Shown piece after piece: positions 1 to 13,476 of a DNA stretch of 64,000 nt. The notes under the pieces were generated by a model. That model made no database searches. It was not told the origin of the DNA and saw only the letters and a program-made list of their open reading frames with translations. Each line of letters opens with the position of its first letter. The first letter of the stretch is position 1. The stretch covers positions 6,312,001 to 6,376,000 of the forward strand of contig JALJCS010000007.1 in assembly GCA_023055355.1 (NCBI GenBank), given 5' to 3'. The position numbers and the translations under genes were made by a program. Origin of the DNA: Agelaius tricolor. Taxonomy: Eukaryota > Chordata > Aves > Passeriformes > Icteridae.

Positions 1-2417
1 TTAGAGCCAACCAAGTGTTGTGGGGGGCTATCAAATGTCTCCGAGGTAAGGCATGCATAAAACATGAGCACAGAGTCGTAAATAACTCGGCTCCTCTTCA
101 TTTATTTTAAAATAATGATGGTTGTTTAACTGGCTTAAAAGGGTTACTCTTTCACCCCTAGCTTGTTCTGAGCACCGTGGGAAAACGACAGGAGCACTGT
201 TTAGTTTAAGGGATGTAGTCATGCAAAACCTTTGCTGTACCTTCTGGAGGAAGCTGGAGTGTTTCAAGAAATAATGAAGGTGTGAATCATCACAATTCTG
301 AGTTGTCTGATAAGAAAATCTTTTAATCTCTTGTAGCAGTGCAAGGGCTCCGATTGCTGCAATTCTCTTTTATAAATTGTGCAATAAAATATGGAATAAA
401 TCATTGCAAATGAGTCCAGGATTATCAGCAGTCTTTTCCTTTGATATCAGTATTTCTGACCGGTGTTCTTTAAAGGCTTTTACTTGTTAGTTTAGTTTTA
501 GGAGACAAATAAAGTAATTAGTGCTCTTTCTTTTTTTCCCCATTTTATGGTCTGTTCTTGGCACACTTAGAAAACATTTGAGCTTGAACAGTTAATTTTC
601 AGTTGTGCCTGTTAGCAGGAATTATTTCCATTTTTCAAAAACAACATAAGAAAACAACCAGGATGAGATACTGGTTTCATTAAACGTGCATGCAAAGGAT
701 GAGGTGTTTTGTTGCTTCAGTCCTATTCTCTTTTTCTTTAATTTTAATATATTTTAAGCATTCAAAATGCACTAAAAAATACTCAGTTTTATATGTGTGT
801 GTTTAGTCAACAAAACCCTCAGGAGTTTCATTTTGAAAAATATTGTTTCTGGAATTTGGCTCCACACACTCTGTGTGTTTTTACAGGACAAAATCTCTGG
901 TCTTTTACCAAGGTTTTATGTTTTTATTTATATAAAAACCACACAATGCCATAGGATGCCAAGAAGGTGAACAGCTTGGTAAGATTTAGGCTTCTTGGGA
1001 GTCCTTTCAAGATCAAGAAAGATACACAATCAAGTAAATAGCTCAAATTGGAAACCTCAGAACCCAGCTTTGATATGTGACTCTTCTCATAATATACAGT
1101 ATGACTCTGATTTAGCTTTATCACTTCATTGATCACTTCCTAGGCAGCAGATGCCCATTGGCTAGAGAGAAAATCAAACATTATTCACTGCTACTTTGAC
1201 TGTGGATGGTAAACATGTATTTATAATATAAGGCAATGTCCTACTCTAAGAGACTGGAATAGTGGAGCTAGAGGGGAAGAATGAGCCATAAAAAAGTACA
1301 GCTTGAAGTGTTTGGGTTGGAATCTGTTGTGATTTATTCTCCAGCTCCTTGCTCAGGTTGCTGCATGTCGCCTCAGCCTGCCCTGGGTGGGAGCTACAGG
1401 CAAGGGGCAGCTCTGCTGGGTGTCCATGAGCATCCTCCACACCCTCTGGTTTCTAAAGGCTGAAAGAAGGTGGAAAAGCACTTTTTGGAAACAGCATGTC
1501 CACTTACCTTTTGGAACTTCGTTGGTTTCTTTTACTGCTGGAATGCCTTTTACTAATATTTGATGAGCGGGTGAAAAAAATGTGACAAAATTGCATCAAT
1601 AGTAAGATTGCTCACGGTGCTTTAATTATTTGCTCCATTTGCTTCACGCAGGAAGTTATTGGGTGAAATACCTTTGTGTGCAGATGAGGGATGTGTGACA
1701 CACTCTGGCTAATTGTCTGGTTGTGCAGCTCAGATGAGGGTCAGGCTGCCTGGCCTCTGTCACTCCCTCCCCTCATACAGCTGTTTGCAGCCAGCAATCA
1801 CCTTGGGAAACCACACACAGTTCAACCTCTGCTTGTGTGTCAGTCATGAGAGACTTCTTCCTACAAATAATTCCCAAACTGGCTTAGGAATGCTTTGGAT
1901 GCTGGAGGGAGGAAGCCAAGTGACTGTGAGCTGCAGGGAGTGAGTGAATGGCTGAGGATGAGTAGTGGAAGGGGAAGGCCATCTCTGCCAGGCATGGTTA
2001 TATCTCCTGGGGCTCACAGGTGTGGGAGACTGACAGTAAAATGTCCCTGGGAGGGCAAGAGAGTCCTGCAAATGAGCTGAGAGCCCCTTGCAGCTGAATA
2101 AGGGGATCCCAGTAGGTGCTGGAGGTGCATTTATAGAAGAGAACAGACTGGGGAGAATAAAGAAGTAACTGAATCACAGCATTTACCTGGTTTATGTGCA
2201 GGCCATGGGCTGAACAGGAGGACTTGACAGCCTGAGCTCTTCTCAGGGGTTCTGAAGTGTGGAGATGGTGAAGGATCTGTGAGGAGGAGGAGGAGGGAGT
2301 TCCTCTGTGCAGCTCTGCCTTGTGGTCAGGGCCAGCTGGTCCTTCCTGGAGCTCTGTGATGCTGCAGTGAGGTCACCTTGCTGTCCTCCTGCTCTCAGTA
2401 CATCTGTGGGCTCATGG
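1..2417. other. Non-coding sequence, no gene seen
   Basis: AT-rich up to about 1.2 kb, then more GC-rich (about 1.3-1.46 kb and 1.7-2.4 kb) and CpG-poor. All open frames are below 80 codons, overlap one another on both strands and have no recognisable domain. No tRNA, microsatellite or clear transposon was seen. The GC-rich part looks like ordinary avian intergenic or intronic sequence. Confidence 0.6.
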
Positions 2418-2785
2418 TGTGGCATTCACATTCTCTGAACAGAGACATAATTCTCTCTCTCTCAGGTTTTTTCCTGGAGAAGCACAGAGATCAAAACAAT
2501 TCTTATCTCATTTGCTGCTCCCGTGTTTTGGAACATGGGGAATGTGTTGGAAGATTATTTACCTGAAGGAATTTTCTTGATTGGATTCTGGTGTGAGTGT
2601 TTTGTTTTCTTGACCAATCTGCAAACTGTGTCCTGACTGTTGGTCAGGAGACAGGAGATTTTGTTGAGTGCTTGTGCAGTTTCAGTTTAGATGTAGTGCA
2701 ATATAGTATAGAATAATACAGTAATTAATTAGCCTCCTGATATCATGGAGTCCTCATCATTTCTCCCTGCACTGGGGGTCCTGAG
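2418..2785 (+). mobile_element. ERV-type LTR, probably a solo LTR (passerine ERVL-like)
   Basis: The segment from about 2545 to 2785 matches, in opposite orientation, the sequence at the right edge of the window (63747-64000). Shared landmarks are a block reading roughly GGAGATTGTTTACC, a TGTTTTGTTTYCTTG block, GTTGAGTGCTTG, the AATAATAYAGTA...TAATTAATTAGCC block and the CATGGAGTCCTC block near the 3' end. The proposed left edge is a TG at 2418, and the 3' end is placed near 2785 by alignment to the other copy. The poly(A)-signal position (near 2713) reads AATACA, so it looks degraded. No gag, pol or env sequence and no primer-binding site was recognised nearby, which fits a solo LTR. The flanks show no clear target-site duplication, so the edges are approximate. 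The family assignment is from recollection of passerine LTRs. Confidence 0.72.
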
Positions 2786-4284
2786 TTATCTGATATTGTG
2801 GTCCCTCTCATGTTGCTGCATAAATGATATGGATGATATGAACCTGTGTGATCATACTCTGTCTACAATGGGCTTTAAATGCCATCTGATGCAGATACAA
2901 TCTCATGAAGCAGTTGGGACTGTGTGTGAATTGTTGGATTTCTCCTTGGGTTTCTTTAAACCTGAGGCAATGGCACAGCAATCTAGAGATAACCTGCTGT
3001 AGAAAAATAATAGAGATGCTTGTGTTGTTCCCTTGCCATTTTCACTTCCTTTCTTTTTCTTCGAAACCCTGTTTATTTCCCCGTAGGGCTATGAAATAAC
3101 AGGAAGCAAGAATACCCCAGCTAGGCAACATCTCTTCTGCAGAACTACAGGAGATTACATCCTGTGAAAAGGTTAATGAGGAACTGAGACTTTTTTTGGT
3201 CAGGATAAAGAACATTATTCACTTCCTGGTGCACTAGAAGCATTCGTGAAACCTTTTAGGAAATGGCATAATGTATTTTTAGTGCAAAATTAGGCTAGAA
3301 AGAAGTTGCAAAAAGCTGTACTATCAGCCCTGGATTTGATGCATCTGACATTCAGCAGCTGCAGGTTTTCTTGCTTCCTTTCTTCATTGAAAATAGATGC
3401 AGAGGACTTTAGGAAAAATATCCATTTTTTTCTCATATCCTCATCAGACTCTCCCTAGAAAATGCACACCAGCCAGTGTGTGAGCCCAGCTGGTGCTGGA
3501 CACTGATCCTGCTGGGCTCCAGGCAGAGGGCACAGCTCAACCCTCACTTTCAGCCTTTGAGAGGACTTTTGTGGCTCAGTGCCCATTGCCATTTCCCTGC
3601 CTTCCTCTCCTGGCCCATGGAAGCTGCTTCCAGGGCTGCTACTATGCACACTCAGAGATTTTTTTTTTTTCAATCTCCGCATTTTAATTACAAGTCCTCC
3701 TTTTCAAAAGGCTGGATGTTTTGAGATAATGAAATCTTTCCACAGGTCATGCTGCTTTCTCTTCCTCTGGATTCCTCTATTAACAGAAAGCTACCGGTTT
3801 CCAGAAGGAAATTGTCTTGATTTCTTTATAGCCTCAATCTGTTCTCACCAAAGCCACTGGCAAACCTTCTGTTTATTTTTCAGGGATACAAAAACTAAGC
3901 CAAGTGCCATCAGGCAGAGATCAGCACATTTACTGAACCACGAGCAAGGCCTGGGGAGCCTAGTTAAGTAATTCATTACAGCTTCTTTGAAATTCCTCAC
4001 TAAATAGGTTTGAGGTTGTTTGTTGCCAGAAATGATAGCTTGCTGAGGTGGAAACATTTTGTGGCAATGTACCAATTTCTGTTATCCAGAAAGTTATTTT
4101 TGGGTCTCAGGTGAAATTTTATGGGGAGAAAAGGAGGCAGAGAAGGACTTTTATCTGTAATATTGGGCTGAACAAATGTAGCTACCACGGCTTCTGGGCT
4201 AGAATTGCTTGCAATTGCCTGAACACATCTGGGCAGATGGACTTAGCCCTCAATTTCAGGTGTCTAAATTGAAAGGCATTTGAA
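2786..4284. other. Non-coding sequence, no gene seen
   Basis: Ordinary AT-rich sequence with a short T run at about 3660-3670. The longest frame, about 130 codons at 3579-3971 on +, runs through the T run, overlaps other frames on both strands and has no recognisable domain. It is treated as chance. Confidence 0.6.
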
Positions 4285-4375
4285 AGAGGATTGAAAGGGG
4301 GCTGGACTGGATGATCTTGAAAAACCAACCAAGCCAAACCACCTTGTGGCTCTATGAAGTCTATATGTTTGTGAT
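4285..4375 (+). mobile_element. CR1 LINE 3'-end relic
   Basis: The stretch containing GGCTGGACTGGATGATCTTG, followed by a decayed region and then TGGCTCTATGAAGTCTAT, resembles the terminal part of avian CR1 elements (a 'ggttggactagatgatct ... ccttccaac ... attctatga' pattern). Only the last few tens of bases are visible and the terminal octamers are decayed. This fits an old, 5'-truncated copy. A library search is needed for family and exact ends. Confidence 0.5.
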
Positions 4376-7300
4376 GTATCTGGTTATAAAAAATTATGTT
4401 GGAATTGAGAGAGCCATCAACCTGAGGGAAGTAGAAACATCATTTAAGCCCAGTATTTTCATAAGGATTTGAATTCCATGTCATAGGGAAGTGTGACATC
4501 CCCTGTCACAGGACAGTGTTAATTCAATGCTCAGAAGGCACTTAGAGACATCACAGAAGATCTTGTCAAGAAGTATCAGCAAAAGCTGTTTCTAGTTTAA
4601 GAAATCACCAGAAACTGGGAAAGTGTGTTGAATTAAATCCATGCCATTTTTACCTTGTCCTTGCACCTTTTCCTGGCTGTGTGGTCACTGTCCAAGACAG
4701 AACTCTGGGCTAACGAATACTTAGTTCAGTCTGAGGCGTTTTATGCTTTTTAAAAGAAATTTTGCATGAAAGCAACAGAAAAAATCCTTCCTGACCCTTC
4801 AGCTGTGCCTGCTTTCTGCAATTAGCACTGTGTGCCTGTAGCTGCACTGGCTCTTGCAGATGAGATCTTCCACAAGGCTCTGGAGGTGTCAGTGAAGGAA
4901 AAATGATAATAGAGTTGTAAAGAGTGCTGAGGCTGGAACAAGACCAAATACCCATCAGCATTCCACTGGTTTTGATCCATCACTGACAGTAAACCAAAGT
5001 CAGGGATCCACACTAATAAAGGCATTCAAATACCTAAAGCTCACCAAAATCTCTGTGAGTAAAGTGTCTAAATATTTTTATAATGTGGGTCCTAACAAAG
5101 TTAATAAATAATATTTATGTTAAATCAGAGTGTTGAATTGGCTGATTCAGGCTTTTTTGGGAATACAAGAAAATTATAGTTATTCTCAAATAATTTAAAG
5201 TATCATGTAGTTACTTTGCATTTGAAACACCACTATCAGCTTACCTCACTGTTGTGTTGCATTGTGTTGATGTCACAGGCAGTACACAAGCAAAAAAAAA
5301 AGAACTAATGATGAATGCTTGCACTGCAACAAAAAACAGATCAAGATTTGCTTTGTATGTTGATTACCATTTTATTTATAAGCAGGACATATTCTAAATA
5401 TTAATATTAAGTGATCTATTTTGCTCAACAGTGTAAGTATGAAGTTCCAGGGTTTTTGCTTAGATGCTGGGTCCCCATCTGTTGTATCCATGGTGATAGC
5501 AAGACTTTTGTTCTGATTCCATTTCAAATCAGTGTTGTGATTCTTAGTGATTTTGAAACTGCTTTCTAGCAAGTCTGAAAATTAATGGTTAATCAAACAA
5601 TCTCAGCTTTGGCTCAGTTATCTATGTGCATGCACCCATTATTAAGTAGCAATCTACCTCCAGCAGCAAAACCTTTCACTGTGGTTTCAGTTCTTGTGTG
5701 GTGTCTGTAGGGATAGGATAATGTATTTGAAGAAAATCTGATGAAATTGCACCAAAGCTTTCTACATCCTTTATTGGGAAATATAAAGGTCAAGCTCTTT
5801 CTTTGTAGGGATTACTGGGTCTGTACAGCCTCAGTCGTAGGAGTGAGCAATAGGAATGAGGGAGTGGGGTGATAAATCAGAGGAACACTTGCTTCAGTAG
5901 ATATCTGTCTTACAGCAATTTGCTCTTGGAAAGATAGTTAGGGTTTGTGTATTATCAGATCTTTTCTGGAAATTTTTGGGTAAAAAACCCCAAACATAAA
6001 GTTAAAAGATGTGACTATAGGGAGAAGAGAGATCATAAAGGAAGGGTGTCCCCATGTGCATGTTTCAGAGGAAAGGAGTGAGGAAGGCAGGAGGTACAGC
6101 AGGGTGTGCAGAGGAAATACCTTGGAAAGAAAGTGAGAAATATTCTTAATTTTGACAGCTGTGGAATGGGAAAATTTTGGTTGTCCACCCCACATGAGGG
6201 ATGACACGGAGCATTTTGCCAATGGGACCAGCAAGAAACTGGGTTAGCCCAGAGAGTGGGACATGCCAGTGGGGAAAATCAGTGTGTGACTGCTACAGCT
6301 CCTTCTCTTCTAGCTAGAGACTTTCACCCAAGCTTGGGCTGAATCAAATTAATACATGTCTGATAGGGAACTTGAAAATCTTCCTGGTATTCATCAGGAA
6401 CTGCAGGTTTCCAGAAACTGTGTATTGCTGTGCTCAGGCTGAACAAAATGAAGAAGTACTCCAGAGATTTGCTGTGCTGTAATTTGCCCTTGAACAAAAA
6501 TGAAGCTTAAAAAAGGTTTAACAAATATTCACACTTCTCAAATACTTCTCTGGGGTTCTGGCCTCCCACTTGGCTTTATACACTGAAGATGGGGGGGGGG
6601 AAGCCTGCACTGTAATTAATCCCCCTGGCAAGGTCACCTGGATAAAATGTTCTTGGCTGGAAAAACCCAGTGAAGGGTCAGCAGTGATGCTACATATGTG
6701 GTTTGTCATTAACATGCATTACCAGTGATTGAAAGGTAACCTGAAGTCTTTTGTTTCTGTGACTGTGCAGGGCTTTTATAGTTTCAAATAAACAGCTGAA
6801 GGTTTTTTCTGTTTCCTCCTCAAGTGAATGTGCAAAACATTTGGCTCTGGCCATTCCTCACACTTGCCATGACAGAGCTCCTCCCTGGGCCAGTGATGAC
6901 AGAATGTGGTCCATTTTTTAAATGGGGATTTGCAAACTCAAACACATTCACAAATCAAGTTCAGTCAGGGGATTCCTTACATTCCTGCCCCGAATGGTCT
7001 CCAGACTCCATGAAAAATGCAACTGGTCTGCACTCCATATGACCATGTTTTTTTAATTTTGCTCAGGGGGATGTCAAATGATAATCACTGTCAGCCAGTT
7101 TCACAAATGACTAGAAATTATCCTCAAAGTCAGTGCTATCAAGATGGAAGGTTTCTAATATATCTTGTGCTACTTCTGATGTACAATAAGATGCAAAAAT
7201 ACCTATCTTTTTTACAAACAATTTGACTGATGGAAGAGATGCTTTTAAAATTTGACACTTCAGTTGGTGGAGTTGCAAGATGTTCTGAAGGACACAATCG

Positions 7301-8499
7301 GAGTTCAAAATGAACTTGGTCAGACAGGCAGATGAATAGAGAACTTGTCAGAGAGATGAATAGGTGAATAAGCAAAAGGATGTTCAATGTACCAACTGTG
7401 ACATTTAGGAGGGAGAGTACAAATGCCAGGTGGGTACTGTCTGCTAAGCAGCAGTATGGGAGAGGAAGGTTTAGAGATGAGAGTGGAACAATACTCTTTT
7501 AGTCAGCAGCATGGTATTGAAAAAAAGTGGGAATTTCACCCTAGGCTGAAGTTGAATTTTAAATAGTTTGGTAGTCTTAAATGTTCTTTACCAGTACTTC
7601 TGTGATAAATGCCTCATTTAGGTCTGATGGCCATTTATCCTCTCTGTAGATGCTCCATTTATTTTTGCAAAGCCAACTCATTCATTATAGCTAGCTCTTA
7701 GTAAAATGAAGCATTCAACTGGGAAGGTTGGCCTATGGCAGTCAGCCTAAAGACATCTCCAATTTTGTTTTGAATGAATTAGTGCAGACCTAGTGTAACA
7801 GCTCTTAAAGCCCATGTGCAGCATGGGGTGCCTCCTCTCCTTGGATTTGCTTTGTGAGAGTGAATTTTTCTGTGGAGAGAGAAGAGGTGCTGCAGAGGAC
7901 ATCCCAGGAAGTCTTCCTGGGGCTCCCATTGTCTGGAGGAATCTAAGGAAATCCACCCAGGTTAAGGTAACATTTTGTGGCTTCATCCATTCATATGACT
8001 TGGCAATCCATGCATATGACATGGATTGATGATGAGCACATGATTCTTATATTGAATTAATTTGATTTCTGCATTTTATTAAAAGCAGTGGGGACCAAGC
8101 TAAAAGTGATCTTGCACACAGACTCTGATTTTCTCTTTTCTTAAAGAAATTTCAATACAGAAATACAGATATCTTCCTTAGTTTCCCTATGCTTTCCTTA
8201 TCTCTACATAACTATTTAGCCAATACACACTTACACAGAAAGAGCTTCTTACCTGTGTGTCATGTATTGCACAAATTTGACAATAGCTCAGCTATCCATC
8301 TTAGCTGCTAAGAGCTTGGTTTAAAGCTTTATAGCAAAAGGAAATTTCAGATTGTTTTCAGTGGAGGCAGAACAGACTGTATGATAGAAGTGTGGAGTGA
8401 GTTTTAACTGAGGGGTCCTTCTCAACACTACCCTCTTCCTTTCGGAGTTTCACAAATTTCTTTTACATATAACCTATTAATATTTATTCCTGACTCATG
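4376..8499. other. Non-coding sequence, no gene seen
   Basis: About 4 kb of unremarkable sequence. It contains a ten-G run at 6591-6600 and short A and T runs. Open frames are all below 100 codons and show no recognisable motifs. No transposon end is evident by eye. Confidence 0.6.
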
Positions 8500-8565
8500 A
8501 AAGAAGGGCTGAGCTAGATGACAGCCTTGAAATGGCCTTTAATTTCTATGACATCTTCATATCTT
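8500..8565 (+). mobile_element. Possible CR1 3'-end relic
   Basis: GGGCTGAGCTAGATGACAGC, followed by a TTGAAATGGCCTTTAATTTCTATGA-like region, matches the layout of a CR1 terminus (aactagatgacc ... gaggtccctt ... attctatga). The match is short and diverged, so this is a weak call. Confidence 0.35.
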
Positions 8566-9759
8566 GCATAATCCTGTTTGACTTCAAACTGCTTGTAGGT
8601 AAGTGCACACTGAAAAATGTTTCCTTTGCCTCCCTGAGGGCACCACCAAAATGAAGCAAAGCAAGGAGAAGCAGGATAGCTGAATGGGGCTCTCAAAATC
8701 TAAGATGCTACATCTTGTCTGTCTGCAGATCCCCTCTGTGCTGCAGCCTCTGCTCACTGCTTAGTTTGCAGAGATAAGTTGGTCTTATCTGGAAATATCT
8801 CTGTACTTGAAACTACTAAGCAGAGCAGATGCACACACCTCCTCATACTGCAGAGTAACCTGTGAGGTTGGACTATCTGGTCTCATAAACCAGCCTCTGT
8901 CATCAACAGTCTGCTTTTTGAAGTTTCTGCATGGTTAACTGTAGAGTGCCATCTCCCTCTGAAGATAGGATCAGAGACTGGACCTTCTCTGCAGTGGTAG
9001 CCAAATGTGCCTGGCAATGTTTTTCTATTTTTTTCCCTCTCTGTCTCCCATGCAAACACATACCCAGCTAAACAGAACACAAGAAAACAGTTGGAAATAA
9101 TTGGGATAAACCAATCTAATATAAAATCTGTATCAACAGCCTCAGCCTCTGCAAAGCTTTAAAAGCATTTCTTACTGACTTGGCTGACAAACCCCCATCA
9201 CTCTAAATCTTGTTCCTGGTGTTTGTACCTGAGTAACCAGGAAGATGCCTCCCAGAGAGAATATTGCTCTTGGTTTTCCTGCCAGTAGTGCTCGAGTTAC
9301 AGACCTACAGCACTGCTGTTCCTAGCTCTTGCCTGAAGTCAGAGACAGAATGTAATGCACAGTCCCCAGGGAAGGTCAGGGGCAGCAGTGGCAGATCTTG
9401 AGATGCGTTGGGTCCATGAGCACACATGTGCTGTCACCAAGGCTGTGCCATGAAACCCACACCCAGTTCTGGGGCAAGGAGCTGAGGTGAGGCCAACATC
9501 CCTCGTCAGTCCTTGAGCCCCATCTCACAGTGGAACAACTCCAGGAGCTGCTCTCATTTCCTGTCTCCAAGCCATTCACAGGGTTTCCCAGGTTTGCCAA
9601 GGTATAAGAGATGTGTCTTGGGCTTTTCTTCCTTGCAAGAGAAGCGTGAGATTTTCTTTAGAGAAAATTAGGGCTTCTCTCCACAGTGTGTAGCTGTTTG
9701 GAACAGTCAAGCTCTGTCTTTTGGATTGATCTTCCCAAGATTAATCAAATCTGAAAGAT
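8566..9759. other. Non-coding sequence, no gene seen
   Basis: Mixed-composition sequence, somewhat GC-richer between about 9.2 and 9.6 kb. Short frames only (60-74 codons), none recognisable. Confidence 0.55.
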
Positions 9760-11400
9760 TCCTGGCCAATTAATTCTTGAACACTTTATTATTACACTCA
9801 TCTGAGCTAAAATAGCTATGGAAAATTCTCTTGATATTTTGGATAAATTGCAAATCCTTTTTACTTATACTCTGGAATAAGCATGCATTATCCCTAGAAC
9901 CAAGATTTCTCGTATTTTCCCTAAATGAAAGTTTAATATTTATTGAAATCTTCTGTTGATTAAAAGCTCTGAATAGTGTATCCAAAAGACTAATCGATAT
10001 TTTAAATGCACTCAGACATATTAGCTGCTTACTGTTACACAGAGAAATAATGAACTTGCTATATGAGAAGGTAAAATTTATGAATAATTCATAGATGCAT
10101 TAATTTATTCAGTTTTGCCTTTTGAATTGATTTGGCAATTATTCTTGTACTGCACATCATTTACGAATGCTTAGATATAAATATTTACAGTTGCAAATTT
10201 GTGGTCAAATAATTTCTGTTCTCTGATTGAATGGCTTCTGTAGCACACCAAGCAGTGCAAATTGTGAATTTTACTGTTAAATATACAGCTCAGTGGAATG
10301 TGGGTGCTGGAACGATCAAGTAAAGTGGATACATATTGACTGCAAATATGGCCAAACTAATGTATTTTAAATAGAAATAAATATTTGCAGGCAAGTTTTC
10401 TTCATTTCTTATTGCAATAGGAACAAGGGAAAGACCTCATGTGTTGTGGTGCCCCAGACAAAAAAGACTAATGTCCTTTGGCACTGATATTTTTATTGTT
10501 TATTCAGCTCTTCTCACTTTTTCCTTTGTTTTCATTTTTTCCCCCTGCTGATTGTGTTTTACGTCTTTCAAGGATGACTGCAACATTCAGGAAAATGAGA
10601 AGTCCTTCTAAATGACTTAACCCCACAGTGAAGTTATGGAAAGAGAGGATCCAGAAGCTGAACATTATGGATTTCTGAAGAAAATTATGGTCTGAGTGGA
10701 AGGGTTAATTCACAGTGGCTTATTTCAGCCAAAGGAGACTTGCCTCCTAAACTCCCCTGTATTTACTGGAGAAGGAGAGACTTCTCTAGAGGGTGATTCA
10801 GAACAGGAGCCTAGTTTTAAATGCTCTGAATCACGCTGCTAGTCTGCTTATTTTGAACGGTGCAGTTTATCTTCCCTCCATTTCCTACTTGTTGCCCTGA
10901 TTGATGAGTAAGGATTTATGCAGAATGAATGAATTTCACCTTTTATGAATAAAGCATACCATTGTGAGTATTTAGAGAACTTGATTTGAGACTAAAGAAC
11001 AAGTGAAAGCATTAAGAAGTATTATTTTATGTATTTCTCTCTATGAACAGTTAGAAGAACATTTGAAAATTCCAGCTTTAAGCATTGAAGTTATTTAATA
11101 CAAAGCAATAATTCAAAGTAACTTCATGTGATTTTTTGTTTTCTTGAAGCACTCCAGAAAATTGTTTTTCCAAAGTTCTTTCACTTTGAAATGCCTGCAC
11201 AGAAACACTTGAGGCTGAAAGTAAAGCTAATCCATTTGCAGATAGCACGTTCAGAAAAGAACAAAACCTGTGAAATTACGAACAGTTTGTTCTGAAGAAA
11301 TAAAGATGAAGGCATTAGCATTCAAAGCAATCCTAAAGCAAAAGTAGGCATTTTGATGAAAATGCATTTGAGAAAAGAGAGTGGATGCTCAGTTGGTCTT
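9760..11400. other. AT-rich non-coding block, possible conserved element
   Basis: A long, very AT-rich stretch with few repeats and few ORFs; no frame longer than about 71 codons occurs. Its complex AT-rich sequence without simple repeats is the type often seen in avian conserved non-coding elements. That is an impression only, and no alignment was possible. Confidence 0.25.
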
Positions 11401-13458
11401 AAAGCCAGACCAGTGGTAGCTTGGTAGGGATGCAAGGGATGCTCAAAGGAAATTTGTCACTGTGTGTAGCTCATGAAAGAGCATGAAACCACGTTCAAAT
11501 TGTTTGTGACTGCTCCCCTCCTGGCATTAATGCTTGTGCTCAGAGAAGAGCTTCACTATCACAGCACACCAACCTGCTGGAGCTTCTGCTCTTGAGGAAG
11601 CTGCATCACGGGGCTGCTGGAGCACCTCACATCTGAGTGAGTTTTGAATCAATGTGCTGAGCTGCAGATGATGCCCAGGAAGGAAAATCCTGACCAGCAG
11701 CCTCCTCAGGGGCTGCTATAAGTGCTGCCCACTGCCTTGCTCTCTATGGTGGACTCTCTATGTCTTTTTCTTTGTGGCACTGGGGATGCACAGGGCTGTG
11801 GATGGCATCCTTCTGACACATCAGCATCTTGGGACAACAACAGCTGATGCCTCTGAGCTGAACCTGGGTCACTTCACAGATGCTTCTACAGGTGTTGAAT
11901 AGTGTATCTCTGTAAGGTGGCCTCCAGTAGGAAAGCCAGGATTTCCAGCTGCCAAAGGCTGTTCTGCAGGGAGCTCCTGTCCCAGGCAGCCACTGGTGAT
12001 CCCACTTGTGACTGACACCCTGCTGACATCCACTGCTCTTTCCCTGTGCCTTTGTCACCCCTGTGCTTGCTGAGGGCTTAAGAAGAACTTCAAGCACACC
12101 CACAAATGATTTATCATTAAAAGACTGTTTTAAATATGATTTCCATGATGGGTAAGGTCCATATGGGGATTTGTGCAGTTCAGAAATGCTGTAGGAGGGG
12201 AGTGATGAGTGAGCTCCCTAGGGCTCTGCCAGGTGCCTGTAGCATGTGTGTGCTCCACTTGAGTCACAAACATGAAGTGGGGAGGCCACAGGGCCATTGC
12301 ACAGAGGTGAGAAACTCAGTGCTGCTGAACTCAGTGATGGTGTAAAGGATGCTTGAAGCTGGCTTCCTGCTCATGATGTGGTACATTGTGGAGCAGCGTG
12401 CCTGTGGTTAACTCTTCCTGTCATGGGTGAACAGACACAAATGATATTTGCTTTTTTGTGCAGTGCTGAAACACTCTTGTAGTCTCTTCACATTTTCATG
12501 TGAAAAGCAGGAACAAAATTCTGCTGTCACTAAAATGAGTTGTCAGAACAACTCCATGTATGAGTTTAATTTCAATTAATATTTAATAACTATCTAGCTT
12601 TTCTTGGGATAATGATTTCACAAGAAGAGAAAGATCAGAGCAGACCTCCTGCTAGTATAGCACAGATACAGCAGGAACTGCAGAATTGCAGGGTCAATAC
12701 AGCAGAATGAGATCCTGCCATCTGTAGTCATTGTGGGTAGCACTCCACTCCTTGAGAGTCTGCACTTAGGTCAGTAGGACTGTGTAAAGGAAAGGACACA
12801 CTCAGTGTTTATTGAGGATCAGAGTTTGACCCTAACTGCAAAATACTCCTTCTCTTGCAAAGAATAAACCAGGCATGGCTTAAGGCAATCCTCGGTGTCT
12901 GCTGCCTTTTGTGAGAGGGGTGAGAGGTCTCCTCACAGGTCTTGCATGTTTTGAGTCTATGCTGTCCACCCCTCTCCACAGGCACATAAATTCCTCACTC
13001 AGCCGTGTCATGGAGATATTATTTTATACAAAGCAGACTTTATTACAACAATTTCTACAACATGTTTGGAACAGCAAACACTTCTGTATGGCAAACAATG
13101 CTAGAAACACTCAACCATCAAACAGTCGCTCTATGGTTTTGACATCAATGTCAAAAGTAATATTTCTACTCTCAGCAGGTGAGCAGATATAGGTGCTTGT
13201 GTTCCACAGAGAAGAATAGGTGCTGATTTGTTTCCTCACAGTTGTATTGGCTCTGCAGTGCTAAAAGTCTTGTTAGTTCTTGTCCTTGGCATCGTCAGAT
13301 GCATTACTCTGAATTTTGAGAGTTAGAAGAGCCATTAGGTACAAAGGAGGGAACAAGAAGACCCACAGCATATGTTCAGTCTGCAGGCAAACAGCACTGC
13401 CTGTGCTAACCCTGATCCATGTGCATAAAGATGGTCTGGGAAGTTAATTATGACTGGC
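11401..13458. other. Non-coding sequence, no gene seen
   Basis: A 119-codon frame on the minus strand (11744-12103) has no recognisable domain and lies in a locally GC-richer patch (about 11.5-12.1 kb). It is taken as chance. A few other short frames, no RNA gene and no clear repeat were seen. Confidence 0.55.
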
Positions 13459-13476
13459 AAAAAAAAAAAAAAAAAA
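13459..13476 (+). repeat. Poly(A) run, 18 bp
   Basis: Eighteen A residues in a row, followed by GAGAAAGGG. No upstream retrotransposon or processed-gene sequence was recognised, so it is called a simple repeat rather than an insertion tail. Confidence 0.9.

Noticed and set aside
7969..8030. CATATGAC repeats with AATCCATG/CATGGATT arms
   Set aside because: Arms are only 8 bp and the match may be chance; too weak to report as a hairpin or element.
13459..13476. Poly(A) run as the tail of a processed pseudogene
   Set aside because: The sequence upstream does not resemble any mRNA I recognise and no poly(A) signal or target duplication was seen.
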